From positions 1-6,530 of the forward strand of contig JANQQO010000001.1 in assembly GCA_028289305.1 (NCBI GenBank): a DNA stretch of 6,530 nucleotides, read 5' to 3'. How positions within the stretch are numbered: the first letter of the stretch is position 1; each line of letters opens with the position of its first letter. Source of the DNA: Rickettsiales bacterium. Lineage in GTDB: Bacteria; Pseudomonadota; Alphaproteobacteria; Rickettsiales; JANQQO01. The notes beneath the pieces are model-generated. The model searched no databases. It was not told the origin of the DNA and worked only from the letters and a program-made list of their open reading frames with translations. A program made the translations under genes and the position numbers. Positions 6,158-6,530 of the stretch are shown here, one piece after another.

Positions 6158-6530
6158 ATGTTAGACTTTTCTGCATGGCTAGATTTACCGCTCATCTGGG
6201 GCCTGCTTATCGCCACAGCGGTATTCCTCTATGTGCTCCTGGATGGGTTTGATCTTGGCTGCGGCATTCTCTTTCCTTTCGCTCCTTCGGATAAATGCCG
6301 TAACCGCATGATGAACTCCATCGCGCCATTTTGGGATGGTAATGAAACCTGGCTCGTTCTTGGCGGAGGAGGGCTGTTTGCCACATTCCCCGTTGCCTAT
6401 GCCATTCTCATGCCGGCGCTCTACTTGCCTATCACTTTCATGTTGCTCGGTCTCATCTTTCGCGGCGTGGCGTTTGAATTCCGCTTTAAAGCAGATGAAT
6501 CACATCGCAAAATCTGGGATATCGCCTTCC
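6158..6530 (+). CDS. cydB: Cytochrome bd-type ubiquinol oxidase subunit II (3'-partial, runs off the right edge)
   Basis: Second membrane subunit of the bd-family oxidase, the structural partner of CydA. The first 124 codons are visible and open to the window end. Conserved family stretches are present: LLDGFDLGCGIL (27–38), NSIAPFWDGNETWLVL (53–68) followed by a glycine run (69–72) and LFATFPVAYA (73–82), and GLIFRGVAFEFR (98–109). The GNETW form, rather than E. coli GNQVW, agrees with the CIO-like character of the adjacent subunit I. The usual length is about 335–380 residues, so roughly two thirds is missing. The start is set by the strong Shine-Dalgarno, 11 nt after the cydA stop. Whether a small third subunit follows cannot be seen. 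Confidence 0.95.
   Translation, partial: MLDFSAWLDLPLIWGLLIATAVFLYVLLDGFDLGCGILFPFAPSDKCRNRMMNSIAPFWDGNETWLVLGGGGLFATFPVAYAILMPALYLPITFMLLGLIFRGVAFEFRFKADESHRKIWDIAF

Noticed and set aside
5757..6176. Minus-strand open frame of 139 codons across the cydA 3' end
   Set aside because: It is antisense to the conserved CydA C-terminal helices and the cydA–cydB junction. No domain was seen.

Overview
The window looks like chromosomal DNA from an alphaproteobacterium. The cytochrome b is strongly mitochondrion-like, the Rieske protein has a Tat-type signal anchor, and the Rieske–cytochrome b gene order (fbcFBC/petABC) is typical of that class. Base composition is moderate and the gaps between genes are AT-rich. 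The class assignment is inferred from protein character and gene order, not from a search.

Layout. (1) Positions 1–1525, minus strand: a cytochrome bc1 operon. The complete Rieske iron-sulfur gene (1525→986) is followed after 2 nt by cytochrome b (983→1), which leaves the window before its C-terminus. Cytochrome c1 would be expected beyond the left edge. (2) Positions 1526–1705: a 180-bp AT-rich gap between divergent genes. (3) Positions 1706–4642, plus strand: one 978-residue, cysteine-free, very acidic calcium-binding repeat (RTX) protein. Its first 272 residues are an uninterrupted run of 30 nonapeptide repeats. A domain resembling an RTX C-terminus follows, then about 400 residues of a different beta-rich repeat with tryptophan-marked modules, then a second RTX-like C-terminus at the true end. 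It has no N-terminal signal peptide, so type I secretion is the likely export route. No transporter genes are in the window. (4) Positions 4643–4751: a short gap with a plausible sigma70-type promoter. (5) Positions 4752–6530, plus strand: a bd-type quinol oxidase operon. Complete cydA is of the short Q-loop kind (cyanide-insensitive CIO-like), and the first 124 codons of cydB run off the right edge.

The flanks hold the two quinol-oxidising branches of a respiratory chain. The bc1 complex passes electrons to cytochrome c, and the bd-type oxidase reduces oxygen directly from quinol. The RTX gene between them has no evident functional link to respiration and is the least conventional part of the window. 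Its notable features are a higher-order 36-residue (108-bp) periodicity inside the RTX array and an apparent second, internal RTX terminus. Nothing else resembles a mobile element, CRISPR array, tRNA or rRNA.
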